From assembly GCA_006176705.1 (NCBI GenBank), contig QRFJ01000386.1, positions 62,001-126,000 of the forward strand: a stretch of DNA of 64,000 nucleotides. Reading direction: 5' to 3'. Under the pieces are notes generated by a model. The model saw nothing but the letters and a program-made list of their open reading frames with translations, made no database searches and was not told the origin of the DNA. A program made the translations under genes and the position numbers. Of the stretch, positions 1-13,300 are shown one piece after another (the first letter of the stretch is position 1; each line of letters opens with the position of its first letter). Origin of the DNA: Cocos nucifera (lineage: Eukaryota; Streptophyta; Magnoliopsida; Arecales; Arecaceae).

Positions 1-285
1 CCACTAATGCATTGTTCATGGTTAGGTTGGTTTGGGGAAGACAGCATGTCCAAAGCAAAGTGTTTACATCAAGTTCCATTGAGCAGGCCAAACTATATAT
101 TTACTTAGTATGCCTCTGGCTGGCCAGCAACTCACTGCATCATCTGCACACTCTTTATTGGTGATACAGGTTAGAGTCATCCAAATACTTAACTTCTGGT
201 ACTGCAACCACTATGCAAGTGAAGCATCCCGATAATGAATACTGGTGGGTTTTGTGCATCGCTTTCTGGCCCTGAGCTACTTATG

Positions 286-690
286 CACCATATGTACCTA
301 AAGCTTGTTTCTGTATGATCCAAGGATACTTGAGTTATATTTGTTTTGTAAAACTCGACATGGATTTTATCAAACTGGATGAGATATTATTTTTAAGTTT
401 CTAAAGCTCAGAGCACAACAACAAAAAAAGCATACATAACATACTTATGTTTTGAAGCACCAAACCGTACAACACAGTGTGTGCTACTTGTTCACCATAT
501 GTACCTAAAGCTTGTTTTTGTATGATCCAAAGATTCTTTAAATGTACTTGTTTTGTAAAACATGACATGGATTTTATTGAACTGGTCTGGACATTATTTT
601 TAAGTTCCTAAAGTTCGGAGCATGACAAAAAAGAAAAAGTACACATAATTATGTTTTGAAGCACCATGCCTTACAACATGGAGCAATAGT
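286..690 (+). repeat. Direct tandem duplication, about 207 bp per unit
   Basis: The segment starting CACCATATGTACCTAAAGCT at 286 recurs at 493 with the same order of blocks (TGTTTTGTAAAAC, ACATGGATTTTAT, ATTATTTTTAAGTT, TATGTTTTGAAGCACCA). The copies have diverged. It lies in the intron upstream of the first visible exon. Apart from it, nothing is recognised in bases 1-919. Confidence 0.8.
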
Positions 691-919
691 GTTAATTCTG
701 TAGTTATTTTTCTTTAATTCATTGATCCTTTTTTTAAAATTTATTTCTTTGGCTCGTTACAATTTTGAGATCAAGTTATCTTGTTATTCAACCAAAGTCT
801 ACAATATGTTCATTTTCTTCTTGTTCTTTGTTTATGTTACTCAATACATAGAACTGCAGCTAATTCTGGTATTGGTTCATGCTTGTGTTAGATGTTAAGT
901 GGTATATCTTCTGCTGCAG

Positions 920-1360
920 ACTTACAATGTTGTGAATTACGATGAGAAGTTGACTGATGGGTTTTATGATGTATATGGAGTGATCTCAAATCCCAACTTA
1001 CAAGATAAGATGCCTTCATTGGTTGATCTTCAAGCAGCATCAGCTACAGATAACATTGATTATGAGGTGGTTTTGGTGAAGCGATCTGTTGATCCTGCAC
1101 TTCAGCAACTTGAGAGAAGAGCACTATCTATTGCTTTGGAAAGCAAATATGAAGAACATGGTCCAATTGCTAGTGGATTAGTACAGAAGATTGCTGACCT
1201 CGTTGTTAACAGTATGGGTGGCCCGGTTGGTGATGCTGAGGGTATGCTTAGAAGGTGGACTATCAAGAGCTATGAATTGCGGACTTCTTTGAACACTATT
1301 GTTCTTCCTCTTGGTTCAGTTGAAGTTGGATTGTCACGTCATAGGGCCTTGCTCTTTAAG
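920..1360 (+). CDS. EDR1-like kinase, first visible exon (EDR1 domain core)
   Basis: Preceded by the acceptor CTGCTGCAG and followed by the donor GTTGAC. It encodes 147 residues in phase 0, starting TYNVVNYDEKLTDGFYDVYG and containing MPSLVDL, the (V)DP(A)L segment, the MGGP motif and SRHRALLFK. These are the conserved landmarks of the EDR1/CTR1 N-terminal domain. The usual preceding residues (a ..RYW.. stretch) must come from an exon left of the window. Confidence 0.93.
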
Positions 1361-4300
1361 GTTGACAACACCACATTTTTAGTTTGTATATTTGCACTTG
1401 ATTTACTTAACTCTGATTAACATCAATTTGACAAACTATTAGATTTATACATGCATCTTTGGTTCATGATGCATATATAACTTTGGCTTAATCAATTATG
1501 ATCATTTATTAGTACATTGCTGGTATTCACGATACATCATTTGAATGCCTTAGTTAATGACAAATTCACATCACTTTACATTTGTTACTAGATGATTTAA
1601 TAGCATGTTGAGTTAAACTTGCCAATTTGTAATTTTGTAGCGACGCAACTAGATTGTTTTTGTTATACCAATAGTCTTGGAATCATGATTGCTTGTTCAT
1701 TCTGACTTTGTCATCATTATTAAGTTTTTTTTTTAAAAGAAATTTATACAACATATGAGCAGTTGAAGATTTTGGTGTAAAAGGTGAAAAATCTAGTACC
1801 TTTTTTTTAGATGCCATACTTCAATGATTTTGCAAACCATATGATTTTTTTCTGTCTTTTTGTAACTTGAACCGTCAGGGCTCATGCCATCTACATGTTG
1901 GGGTGTGCATGGTTTGGTCGGGTCGGTTTGGGATCATTTTAAACCGAGCCGACTTGAATCGATTTTCTAAAACCGAAACAAAAACTGAACTGACCACCTA
2001 GAAAAACTGATTCAAACGGAACCAAAAAAATCAGTTCGGTTCGGTTTATCAGGTTGTGGGCTATTGGGCTTATGTCAAATATGCAGCTTTATGAGATGGG
2101 CTAAATGGGCTGGTATCCATTTTAATTTTTTTCTAACCATGCTAAATAAGTAGCTTATGGGATGGGCTAAATGGGCTAAAAATAGAAGCAATAAACTGAT
2201 GGGGCTAGGATAAAATATAAATAAACTGGTGGCAGTTTATATATACATGCATCATACTTATACCCACTGGTTGATTTGGTTTAAATTGGGTTTTTCAAAA
2301 TTGAATCAAAAAATGAACCGATTTCTTCCGTTTCTAAAATTTTTAAATAGAAACCAAACCAAATTTGAAAAAACTGATCCAAACCGAACAAAAATTAGCC
2401 GTTGAGATCGGTTTTACGGTTTGATCAGTTTGCTTGCACACCGTTATCTATATGTGGGCAGCTTTATAGATCAGAGATGATATATTGTGTTTTTGTGAAC
2501 TTCTAACATCTAGCTATTAACTCAATATCAGACTCCGCTAGTGCAGCATTGAATATAAAGAGCATGTAGTGAAGATGACATAGGAAATGTCTAGATTGAA
2601 GATGTAGAGGAAGAATGGAACTGTGTGTAAGTCCACAACAATAAGAAAAATAACTTGTAGTTTTCGTTTCCGGAATCTGCCTACAACCTTTCTCATGTTG
2701 GCTCATATAGATTTTTGATTAAGAAGAACCTCTAGTAACTTCTAACCTCATGTATAACTACATGAAGAAATCCTGCTAATTTTGCAACTCAAATAATTAA
2801 TCTACCTAAAAGCAACATGGGAACTTGAAACAAGATTAGGCCTTAAGTAAGCCTAAAATGTATAAATTGATGTTTTACTCATAAGGATGGAATTTTGACC
2901 AAGGTTCATAATATGACACTTGTAACTCGTGAAAAAATATTTTCGTCAAGCATAAATCCATGGAGTTTTATGTTTGTTTGTTTGTTTCAATTCATTGAGA
3001 TTACAGTGGATTGGGCCTGTTGATTTGAGGGAATCTGGCCTCTCCTACATCAATGTTCTCTGTATAAAAGGACTACTTGTCAATTTGATCAGGCACTTGT
3101 TTTGCTCTGCTAACAATGTGGGTAAAGTCCAAAATTTTCAGCACAGGTTGGAGCCTATTGAACAAAAATCAAGTTTTTGTCTGTATGGATCACTATTATA
3201 TTGTGTCGAAGGTACAAATATAACAGTCTGTCCATCTCTGAAACAAAAAAAGGGGCTAAAACTGGTTTGAGCAGTGTCCTCAAAGGAATGCCCTGTCATA
3301 TTGGGGATGGTAACACTAATGCTTGATCTTTATACTTCTTAGCAGAGAAAAAGAGAAATTTTTAAGGCAAAACAAAAGCCTATACATGGTTGCTTTCAAT
3401 TTTGAGAGGTGAGCCTTTTTCCCTTTTTAATGATGAGATAACCAAGTTACATTTTAATAGTGGCAGACTGTTGTAACTGGGTTATGGGAATTCAATGATT
3501 CTCTCCCAAATGCCATGAAGTGGATAACTTGGGTTAGGTGAATTCTAGATCCAACTTTAATATTACCAAACCAATTCTAAAGGCTGTCTGTGGAATGAAT
3601 CTTGAGAATTTTTAGGTGATCAAACTTTAATATGGAATGTGCTGGTTAGTTGTAAAAATTATAGGTAAGCTTTGTATTTTGTCAAAAGTCTAGTTTTAAA
3701 CTATCATCCCTTTTCTAAATTCAATTACATACTGACAGATTCATTTGTAAGCAATCTTCCTTTTTTTCTTTCTAGTGCATAGACAGTGTTGGTATGATAA
3801 TTTTATATTATCTTAGAACTCAGAATAAGATAATAGCTATGCGATATGATCTTGATCATAAAATGTCGTCATATATTTGTAAATGGACAGAGATAATGTC
3901 AAATGTTACGGCATTATCATGTTGTTAAATTTTGCACAACATTGTTAATCAATATTTCACCTGCATCCATGATCATCAATACACTATGTTAAAGATCTTT
4001 ATGACTATTATATAACTTAGTGTTCATAAGCAATTCACTATAACATGTAATTGATTTTCTCCTACACCTTGGTTCTCTCGACCAACCTTTAAGATATTTC
4101 TCTAGGTTTCTCTGGTTAAAAGTTTTCTAATCATTCACATACAGATCATTGTACATGCAGACATAAAGCGTTGCATGTTCCTTTCACCAATAATTTATGC
4201 ATTAAACAAAAACCCTGCTTGTTAATCTTTTTTTTTTTGCATTATGTTAATTCTGATATTACTGCAGCAAAGAAAGGTAAAGAACGATCACATTTTCTAT

Positions 4301-7300
4301 GCCAGGTACTAGCTGATAAGATAAATCTGCCTTGTAAGCTGGTGAAAGGAAGCTATTACACTGGCACTGATGAAGGAGCTGTTAACTTGATTAAAATTGA
4401 TTATGACAGGTGACTTGCTTATCCTCTTCCCTACCTTTTATTCTTTTATACTTGATACTCATGTTTCAAAATTACTAGGATTAGTTGAGTCACAGGTTGA
4501 AGTACCATATAGTTACCCATGTTTGTACCTTACTGGGTTGTTGTGGTGTGGTGTTGTACCGATGCATATTAGGTGCCAGAGGTGGTGTACCATATGTCCA
4601 TACAAACTGGTATTGAGGGACATACTGGTACCAGTATCGAGGTGTATACTAATACCAGTACATTACTGTACAAACCAAATATTAAATCGTTGAGTGCTAT
4701 TGCTTTCTTTGTGCTACACTTTCACATGTACTTCTGACACCAGTGATGATATCTGAGACTGAACTATTCGACTAGTTATTTTAAGCAGGATGCAGGTAAT
4801 TACTATAAAATTTGAAGTTACTTCTTTGTAATAAGGACCTTAATATTTTGACACCATTGCTGAAATATCTTACTAGTAAAATGAAAATAGAAAGTGCTTG
4901 GGAAAGAATGGCAGTAGACAGCATCATGTCTGAGAAATAGGAAAGGCTATAACCCTGAGGAGTTTCCTTCCATGTATATAATGATTGAGGTAGATATTTG
5001 GATAGGTTTTCAAGATTAATCAACTATTCAGTAGCCAGATTGTCTTCAAGTTGTTAGCTATGTAGTTTTGAATCTTGCATATAATATCTTGCAGTAGACT
5101 TTTTTTTTTTGGTGATGTTTTTGGATGTGTAGCTAGTTGCTCTTGTATATTTATTAAAGCTTTAAAAAATTGTTTGTGGTCTTGATATTGTAAACTTATA
5201 TGGAGCCTTAGGTCATTGCTGTATATACCTTCAAACAATTCTATTATTGTTTCTAAGATTTTTTGTGGAATATGATTAAGTAAACTTGCTGCATAGAACT
5301 TGCAAAAGAATTATAGTATGTATTAAATTTCTTGAGATTTGGTTTACGGGATTAAAGATTTTTTTCAGCATAATTTAATACTTGATCTAACTATATGCTG
5401 ATAAATTGTTTTGGTATCAACATTGATATGAGCAAGGTTAGCAAAAATCAATACCATGACTCATACAAGTCAGGTACTAGGTTGATACGGTATTGCATTG
5501 TATTGTGCTAGCACGTGGTACACATGTTGGCACTGATTAGGTGCCCCGATGAGAGCAAATAATGAGAAAGAAAGAAGGTGGAGAGAGAGAAGGGGAGGAA
5601 GGACCTACTAGAGAAAATGAGATGGATTGGGGGCTGGAGCTCATTGATTGGTTCACAACTTAGTGACCGAGGGTTGCTGGTTGTCGATCGATGCTGGAGA
5701 CGTAGATGAGGCCCCTCATGGCGTCATCACTAGAAGATGTGGAGGGGATAGGAGGGTGAGGCGGATGGGTCGGGGGATAGAGAGGGTGACGGCTAGGGTA
5801 TCGAAGAGAGATCGACCGAATCCAAGTTGAGGTTTTACAAATGGGCCTGGTTCAGCCAGGGCAAACTGGTCAAAACTGTCTTGAGATTGGGCAAAACTAG
5901 TTTGTTCAGCCCGGTTTGGACCGGTTTTAATTGGTTCTATCCATCTCATTTTGGGTGACCAAACCATCTTGATTCCTGGCCAGTTTGGTTCGATACACCT
6001 TGAATTGCCTGATTCATGATGGTTCAACAAACCTTGGATATGAGCATCAGTGTATATCAAACGTTGTTCTAGTGAGGGTGGAATTCAAGTCATATAAATT
6101 GTGATAGTTCCCTTGGTCCCTTACACTATTAGTGTTATTTCTTTCTTAACTAAGCTTGATCAACATGATTTGCATTCACCTATCTGCAGGTTTTTCTTTG
6201 CTTGATGCAAACACCATCTCCATCAACCTTCACTTTTCTAGTAGAAATATTTAGAGTTCTGATTTTTCAAGTTTTTATAGCAGTTGTAACTACAATTATA
6301 TTCATGTAAGTTTGATGACATTCAGTGTTTTAAAAGGTACCTGTGGTCCCGTGGTATGCGAGCAATTGAGGGACTGCATGGTGCATTTGCAGCATGCTAG
6401 CAGGACATGTGGGTTCTTATGCAGTAGTTATAAATATAAATAAAATACATTACATGCAGTAAAAGCAACAATAATGATGTTTATAACTTTCGATAAAGAA
6501 TAGCAATTTAAATAACAACAAGCAATAGTTAGTGCTTACCATTTGGTAATTAATACCTGATAGCTGTAGTTATAATATGATTAATATATTGACATTACTA
6601 ATACCTGTGTTAGACCCACTTGAGCTTGAAATTGATTCATCTGCATGGTTCTACCTAAGAGTTGGTTGCGTATGTTGGCCCTATAATGCCAAGTGAGCTA
6701 CATATGCAGCTGCGTAATGTTAAGCAGGCCTCATATGCAGCAACATAATACTAAGTGTACTGCCTTGATAGCCTATATGGTATGACAGCATGTTATAACT
6801 GCATATAGGCAATGCAGTGCGGTTAAGGTACCACTCCCACGTGTATGGAAATGTATGCTATGCTTTTTAAAATATTTATTAGAGTCTATATATCATGCTT
6901 TATCAAGTGGTCAATTTGGAGATTTCTACTGGATTGTGTGCAGGGATGTCAGTGGGTCGGGTTCTGGTTGCTTTTGGCAATGGCCATACCCAAACCTACA
7001 ACATGTGTTAGAATCCAAACCCAAACCCAAATAACACTCTATACTCATACCCGATATAGAATCAAGAAGATCTAGTATTAGGTTGAGTGCCAGTATAAAT
7101 TCGGCATTCAACAAGTTACCTAAAATACCACCTCTTGAATTGAGATATTAAAAATGATAATGATATAAAGTTTGAAAGATTGTACATAAAAGAAGGAATT
7201 CTACTCATTTATTGCTTTTGTTCCCAAACATTCATGGAACCAAAAGAATGAGGAAAAGTCTTCCAATAATCGAGCTTGGTAAATGTCAGATCACAACAAA

Positions 7301-10300
7301 TATATTGTAAAAGACTAATTCATTAGTAACAACTACTAACTATAACCATGCATGACAGATAAAATTTAGGGGAACAAGATGGGTTTTAGTTCGAATCCTA
7401 TCTATTTAATTTTTCTTATATTTTGTGATCAAAGAAAGATTAATATTATACACATGCACATATATACATATACATACGTATGTATATATGTATCTATATA
7501 TTTATGTGTGTGTGTATGCAATACATAATATGTATATACACACATAAATGTATGTATGTATATATTTATGTATGTATGTATGCATGTATGTGCAATATAT
7601 ATAATATGGCAAAGTTATGTGACCCCATTTCTTCTGCTAGTACGGCACACTGAGTTGGACTGTGCAAGTCTTTCCACTAGGAGCTTATGAGCAATCCCAT
7701 CCTGGTCAACAACTTACCTACTTATGGAACAAAACCTGGAAAGGGGAATGAGGGAGCTGTGGTTTCAGCTTAGTCTTTTACAAATATCCTCACTGAACCT
7801 ATATGAATTGCCAAGCTTTCGAGGTAACTGTTGTTCCACTAACACAATCTTTGGCTGAAGGGACACGGATCCCTTTTGTCTATTGATTGAATGTAGAGAA
7901 TCCCAACCAATGTACAGGAGGTCAACTCATATTTAGTTTTTTCTATAAATGCCTACATACTTAAATACACACATGTAGGGGTTCTGGGTATGGATCCATC
8001 TAAACCCAAACCTGACCCTCTAAACCCAAACCTGACCCAATAAGACTTGAGGTCGAATTTTGGGACCCAAAGCCAACCCAATAGCTCAATGGGTTTCATT
8101 TTCATCCCCAAACCCTAATTCGGTTGGTTTATTGGATTATTGGCCTCCATTGACACCCCTAATTATGTGTCAAGAGATAAAGGAAGATCTGTTTGAAGGA
8201 TTTTAAGTGGAATAAGAAAATTGAAAAATCAACTTTCAAAGTTCTCTGGCAAAAGAAAAAGACAAATCAACTATAAAATATGAATGATAATCTTCTGTTC
8301 TGTGTGGATGGGATTGGTTAGTGATCTATAACTTCAACCTTGTTGAGTGGACATTGAGCTCATTAGTGTATGGTTACTAAGTTTTCTATCTATTATTAAA
8401 TACTATTACTATGTAAGGTGGATAGTTTATATTGATAAATGAGAATCTATTACCCAGAGTTTTGACAGGAGGTTGGTGAGGCACAAAAGTAAGGTTATCT
8501 CCTTAGGGTGTATGGTAGCTGTATTAACTATTAAGGCTATCATGATGCATAATGATTTTTGCTGCTGCCTTTACTAGTTGAATTCTTCTACTTAGTATGC
8601 CATAACAACTCGAGAATCTTGAAATCTTTTTGGCACCATGTTAGTCAGCGTTCTAAATTCCTTTTGCCATTTTAACGAAGCATTTTCTTTGTTGTCATGT
8701 TCTATTATGTTCATTTTTTGAATTCCTATTTCATGAATCATGATATGCAGCAATTAAACATGTTGTTTTTCTGTTACTCTATAATATTTTATCTTATTGG
8801 ATGCTTCCTATGTATGTTCGTGTCTGAAATTTTTCAAGATATCTGCTTCCTCATACCCTTACACCTGAATTGCCTCACATCCATTCCCAACTTAGACAGT
8901 TAGGCATCAGTGCGAGTTTAGCTCTACGGAGGCTTTGGATGATGAAAAACGATTCGTATTGGGAGAATACAGAGAAAGCAAGGAGGGTACAAGGAGATGG
9001 TTCCGTTATGTTGCATTCCGGAGTAACAATGTGGACTATGTGTTTAACAGATTTATGGAATAAAGATGCCTTCTTAAAGATGTGGATTTGAAGTTTTGAC
9101 AGTAAATGGTGGAATTTGAAGGATGTCGGAGAAGATAAATATTTTCATAGATGGTGGATGGGTTAGGGAGAGATGGCTAAAGAAGAGTGTTAAGGAACCT
9201 TGGAAAGAGGTTGTGAGACATGGGCTAGGGAAAGATAGCTAAGGAACATTTTTAAGGAACTTTGGAAAGAAATTGTGCGAGGGATTAATTGTTATGGAAT
9301 GAAGATTAGGTTTAAGGGAGGAAAGGGGAAAATTTAGTTTATCATTAAATTGTTGTTGTGGATATATTGTATTGTTGGAGGCTTGGAGCTATTTGTAAGC
9401 TTTTAAAGAATTGCTTGTTGTTTTGGTGCTTTTTTTTGGAGATTACTAGAGAAAGGAGAGAGACTGGGGGAAGTAGTGCTCGCTAGTTACTGTATGCACA
9501 TAAACAAACAAAATGAACAAGTTCATGCTTGCATTAGTTAGCTCAGAGAGGGATTGGATGGTTTCAGATTAAGAGAACTCCTTGTCGTTAGATTTTCAAA
9601 GCATAATTATTGGTGCAAGTTCTTATATTCTGGAATTTGTGAGGGAAACAAATCTGATTTTATTTCCAAGATGAGGAATGAGCTATCAAATTACCTTAAA
9701 GAAACTAATGGGGAAAGATAAATAGATAACTAAGAAACAATAGGGAGAGCATGACTAGCCTGTTCCTGTATAGTTTCACTGGAGTATCTTGTGTGTTTTG
9801 CATATATGCATAACTTGTGTTCTGCTTTACAAACTTTTCCCAATGCTCGCATCCCACATCCATTTTGTGTATCATTTTCTGGCATCTTTCTCCTAGTGGC
9901 AATCATGGTTTGTGATCAAATTGCTATTTTGCTTCTAGTATTTTGAAGGTATCGACCTGTAAATGAAGATGATTTGAAAGACTTAACTGCCATTGTTGAT
10001 GTAAGAATTATTACAATTAATCACTACTGGCTGGATCCTCCAATTGAAGGATATTGGCACTAGGAAAGTTAGTTGCCAATGATTGTGTACCCTTTCACTA
10101 GGAGGATGAGATGCTTGATCATACTTTTCTTTATCCAGAACTCATTTGAGATCCAAGATCTGTATCTTGGATTTCATTTATAATCAAATGTGCATATGAA
10201 TAGATGTGGATCCTGTTTATTTGCTCAGAGTTTTTGTGACCATGCTGAGGAAGATATCACATATTGGGGCTTGGTTCTGCAGGAGTATAATATGTTTGAA

Positions 10301-13300
10301 GTTCAGGGTACTATTTTTTGGATTGCTGGGTGTTGGTCTAGCATGGTGGTTACTAAATTAAGACTGACCAAATGAAATATTTTTTTTCTTGTTTGTTTTC
10401 CTGTATTTGATTTTTATAACCTTTGATGGAGCTTTTTCAACTTCAACTTGGCTTCCAGAATCCCTTTTAATACAAACAAGGCAGGGATGATGATGATAAG
10501 GATGATAGTTTTGTTTTACCCTTTTCCTCATCTCCTTACACTCACTGCAAGTTAAGGTTAAAAATAATTAGTGCACTCTTTTTGTTTACATTTTAATGAT
10601 TATTTTACTGTCTAAAGAAATGTAGTTTAGTATTAGCCAGCTGAAACATCCTTCTTATCTTTGACAATGTTCTTCTTCTTCTTCTTCTTCTTTTCAATCA
10701 TGATTTTTCTGCTTCCAGTAAGAATTTCACATTCAGATAAAAATTCTACATTGTAGTGAATATGCTGGTGCAACATGAGCCTAATTAATAGGGTGACTGA
10801 CCTCGTGTTTATTCATGACAGTGAATATATTGTTGATCTTATGGGAGCTCCAGGTTCATTAATTCCTGCAGAGAATCCAAGTTTTTTTCTTCAAACTTCT
10901 GGAAACTTTCTACTTAGTTCTGATGCTATTGAACAGACTGTCAAAGACATGCGCTTGGCTCTTGGTAAGTATAGCTTTCAGTTTGAGAACAAAAACAATA
11001 TGTCAGAAGAAAATTCTTCTGATAACAACTCTGTTTCAGGACATGTTGATTTACAGCCAGAAGAGAAATCAAGAGTAGGTTCTCCATCAGAAGATGTTTG
11101 TGTTAGTGTTCCTCAAAATAATCAAAGTGATATAACCAAAAATGAATTGGGGAAGCTTAGACCTCAAGCAGATGCTTTAGAAACTAGACAAGCTGTATCA
11201 CCTGCCCAGCAAATGAAAGTTAATGATCTTTCCAAATATGTAGTCACTGCAGCGAAGAACCCAGAGTTTGCACAGAAATTGCACGCTGTTCTGTTGGAGA
11301 GTGGTGCATCACCACCCCCAGATTTGTTTTCTGATCTAAATTCTTCACAGGATCATGCAGAACTAAAGGACCTTGGGAAGAGCATTTGCATGGTGAGAAC
11401 AGAGGTGGGGAAGGAAGGTCAATTGCCTGAGGTTAATTTGCTTTCATCCTTCCAGCCTTCTCTTGAACCCTATTTGGATGCAGAATCTTCAGGGTACTCC
11501 GATGACAAAAGAAGGCAGCATTCTTTCGTTGATGAAATTACCCATAAGCAAGGCAAAGACTCTGATTTCATTACCAATCCCATTCATATTGGCGCATCTT
11601 CACCTTTTGCAGCAGCCAATGAATGGTTGATGGTCAATGATACTCAGGCTAATGTAAGTACCTTAGATGATTCTTGGGCTAAATGCACCGGTCCAGTTCC
11701 TGATAATGCAGTTATACCTGTAGTTTCATGCCGGAAACAAATTAATTTATCTTCTGCGCCATATGAAGCTGACTCAACCCAAACAAAGTGTGCAAGTAAT
11801 CTTAAATTGGCAGCTGGTATGCAATGTTCTCAGGAAAATGCAGGAAGAATCATACACAATACAGGCACACAGTGGAACATTCCTTCTAAAGGTTGTCAAA
11901 AGAGTTTAACTGGGGTCAAATTTTTAGGAATGGATAACAATGATCAGCTCATCTTAAGTGGTCCTGAGAGTGAAAGGATCAAACCAATACTAGATGGTGT
12001 TGCTGAATGGGAGATACCATGGGAAGATCTCCAGATTGGGGAACGAATTGGTCTGGGTAAGCATAATGTTCAAAGTCATTGTTTTCAGATTATGTACACT
12101 GAGTAAGATGTGGCTTATTATGTGTACTTCTGTTTTCTTAGTTGTGAAGACCGTTTAAAGAGGCATTCTTAATTTTGCACATACATTTAGATGATGATTG
12201 TCTTTCTTTTTACTTCCAGCTTGTTTAACTGGTGAAACTGCTCACCTATATTTCAAATGCAACAGATAAGAGTTTTTGTTCTCTTTTTTGGCTCTAGTTG
12301 GAAATATAATATTGTATTAATCACAAAAGCAAGATTTCACCATGTGCCTGTAGGACTCTCTGGATGCCTTGATCAGGACTTTGGCACCAAATCAGAAGAC
12401 CAACATCAGGTTAATAGCCAGTAGTAAACCTTTTGTATGCTTTAATAGATCATGCTGGATCTTTACTCTGAGCTCATAAAGATGGCATGAGGCTTGGTTT
12501 TTATGTTCAGAGTGTTGGTTAGGTTAGAAAGTAAACTTGCATTTTGACTTAAAAAAATCATTTTCGTGATATTATACTAAACTTGGATCATATTTGAAAC
12601 TTAATAATACATTTATCCAGTAGTCAGAGGTTGTCTCCTCCTCCCCCAACCCCCAAGCCGCCCCCAAAAACCCCATATTTCCATTTTGGATGCTCTGTAT
12701 TCACCCAATTAGGTTAATGTCTAGGCTGCGATTCTGAAATTTGTAAAACCCAATATACTTAATTTGTGTTTTTTTAATCTGCAGGGGAATCTTCCACCAA
12801 AGTCTTCAATGCATATCTCTGCATAAAACTTAGATATTTAGTCTTGTTGATGTAATACTGAATAAAGGGTCCTTTCAAAATTTGTGATTTTTTCAGAGTG
12901 CATAGTACATCCAATGATAACCTTTATGCTATTCTTCAGCATTTGACCCATAAAAAGAAGTTTTTTGAAAGTAGTTTTAATTCTTGGCAAGTCAGCCAAA
13001 AGTTCATGCTTTATTTTTATTGTTTAGATTTTGAATGACTAAAATTCTATGCTTCAAACTAATAAATATTGCTTGTCTGATTCTGCTACAATAGTAGACC
13101 TCAAGGTTTGAAAAAGTGACTACAGTATGTAAGTGGTAAAGGTACTGTATAGCACATATGCATTATGCAATTATATATGCAGGCATCTATGCAGTCGATA
13201 TTTTAGAAAATATTTAAAAATAAATAAAACTCATAAAATAGATGAAAATACATGAAATATCAGAAATAAACAAATAAAAATTCATTAAAAAAAGGAAAAA

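Larger units (their letters stand above)
4410..10821 (+). other. Large intron (6.4 kb) of the EDR1-like kinase
   Basis: GT...AG intron within codon 182. It holds GTACC/GGTATTG-rich diverged repeat patches (about 4,480-4,690 and 5,400-5,540), a GA-rich patch (5,560-5,780), the Ds-like element at 6941-8161, and a GCATATGCAGC-rich patch (about 6,320-6,840) similar in style to one in the next intron. The remainder shows no gene. Confidence 0.85.

Noticed and set aside
899..919. GTG at 899 as a start of the kinase frame
   Set aside because: These bases read through a splice acceptor (CTGCTGCAG). Homologues have more sequence upstream, so the exon begins at 920.
2974..3270. 98-codon open frame in an intron
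   Set aside because: No recognisable motif and no coding bias.
8870..9091. Open frame in the 6.4-kb intron as a gene fragment
   Set aside because: Translation shows no family and the frame is short; chance is sufficient.
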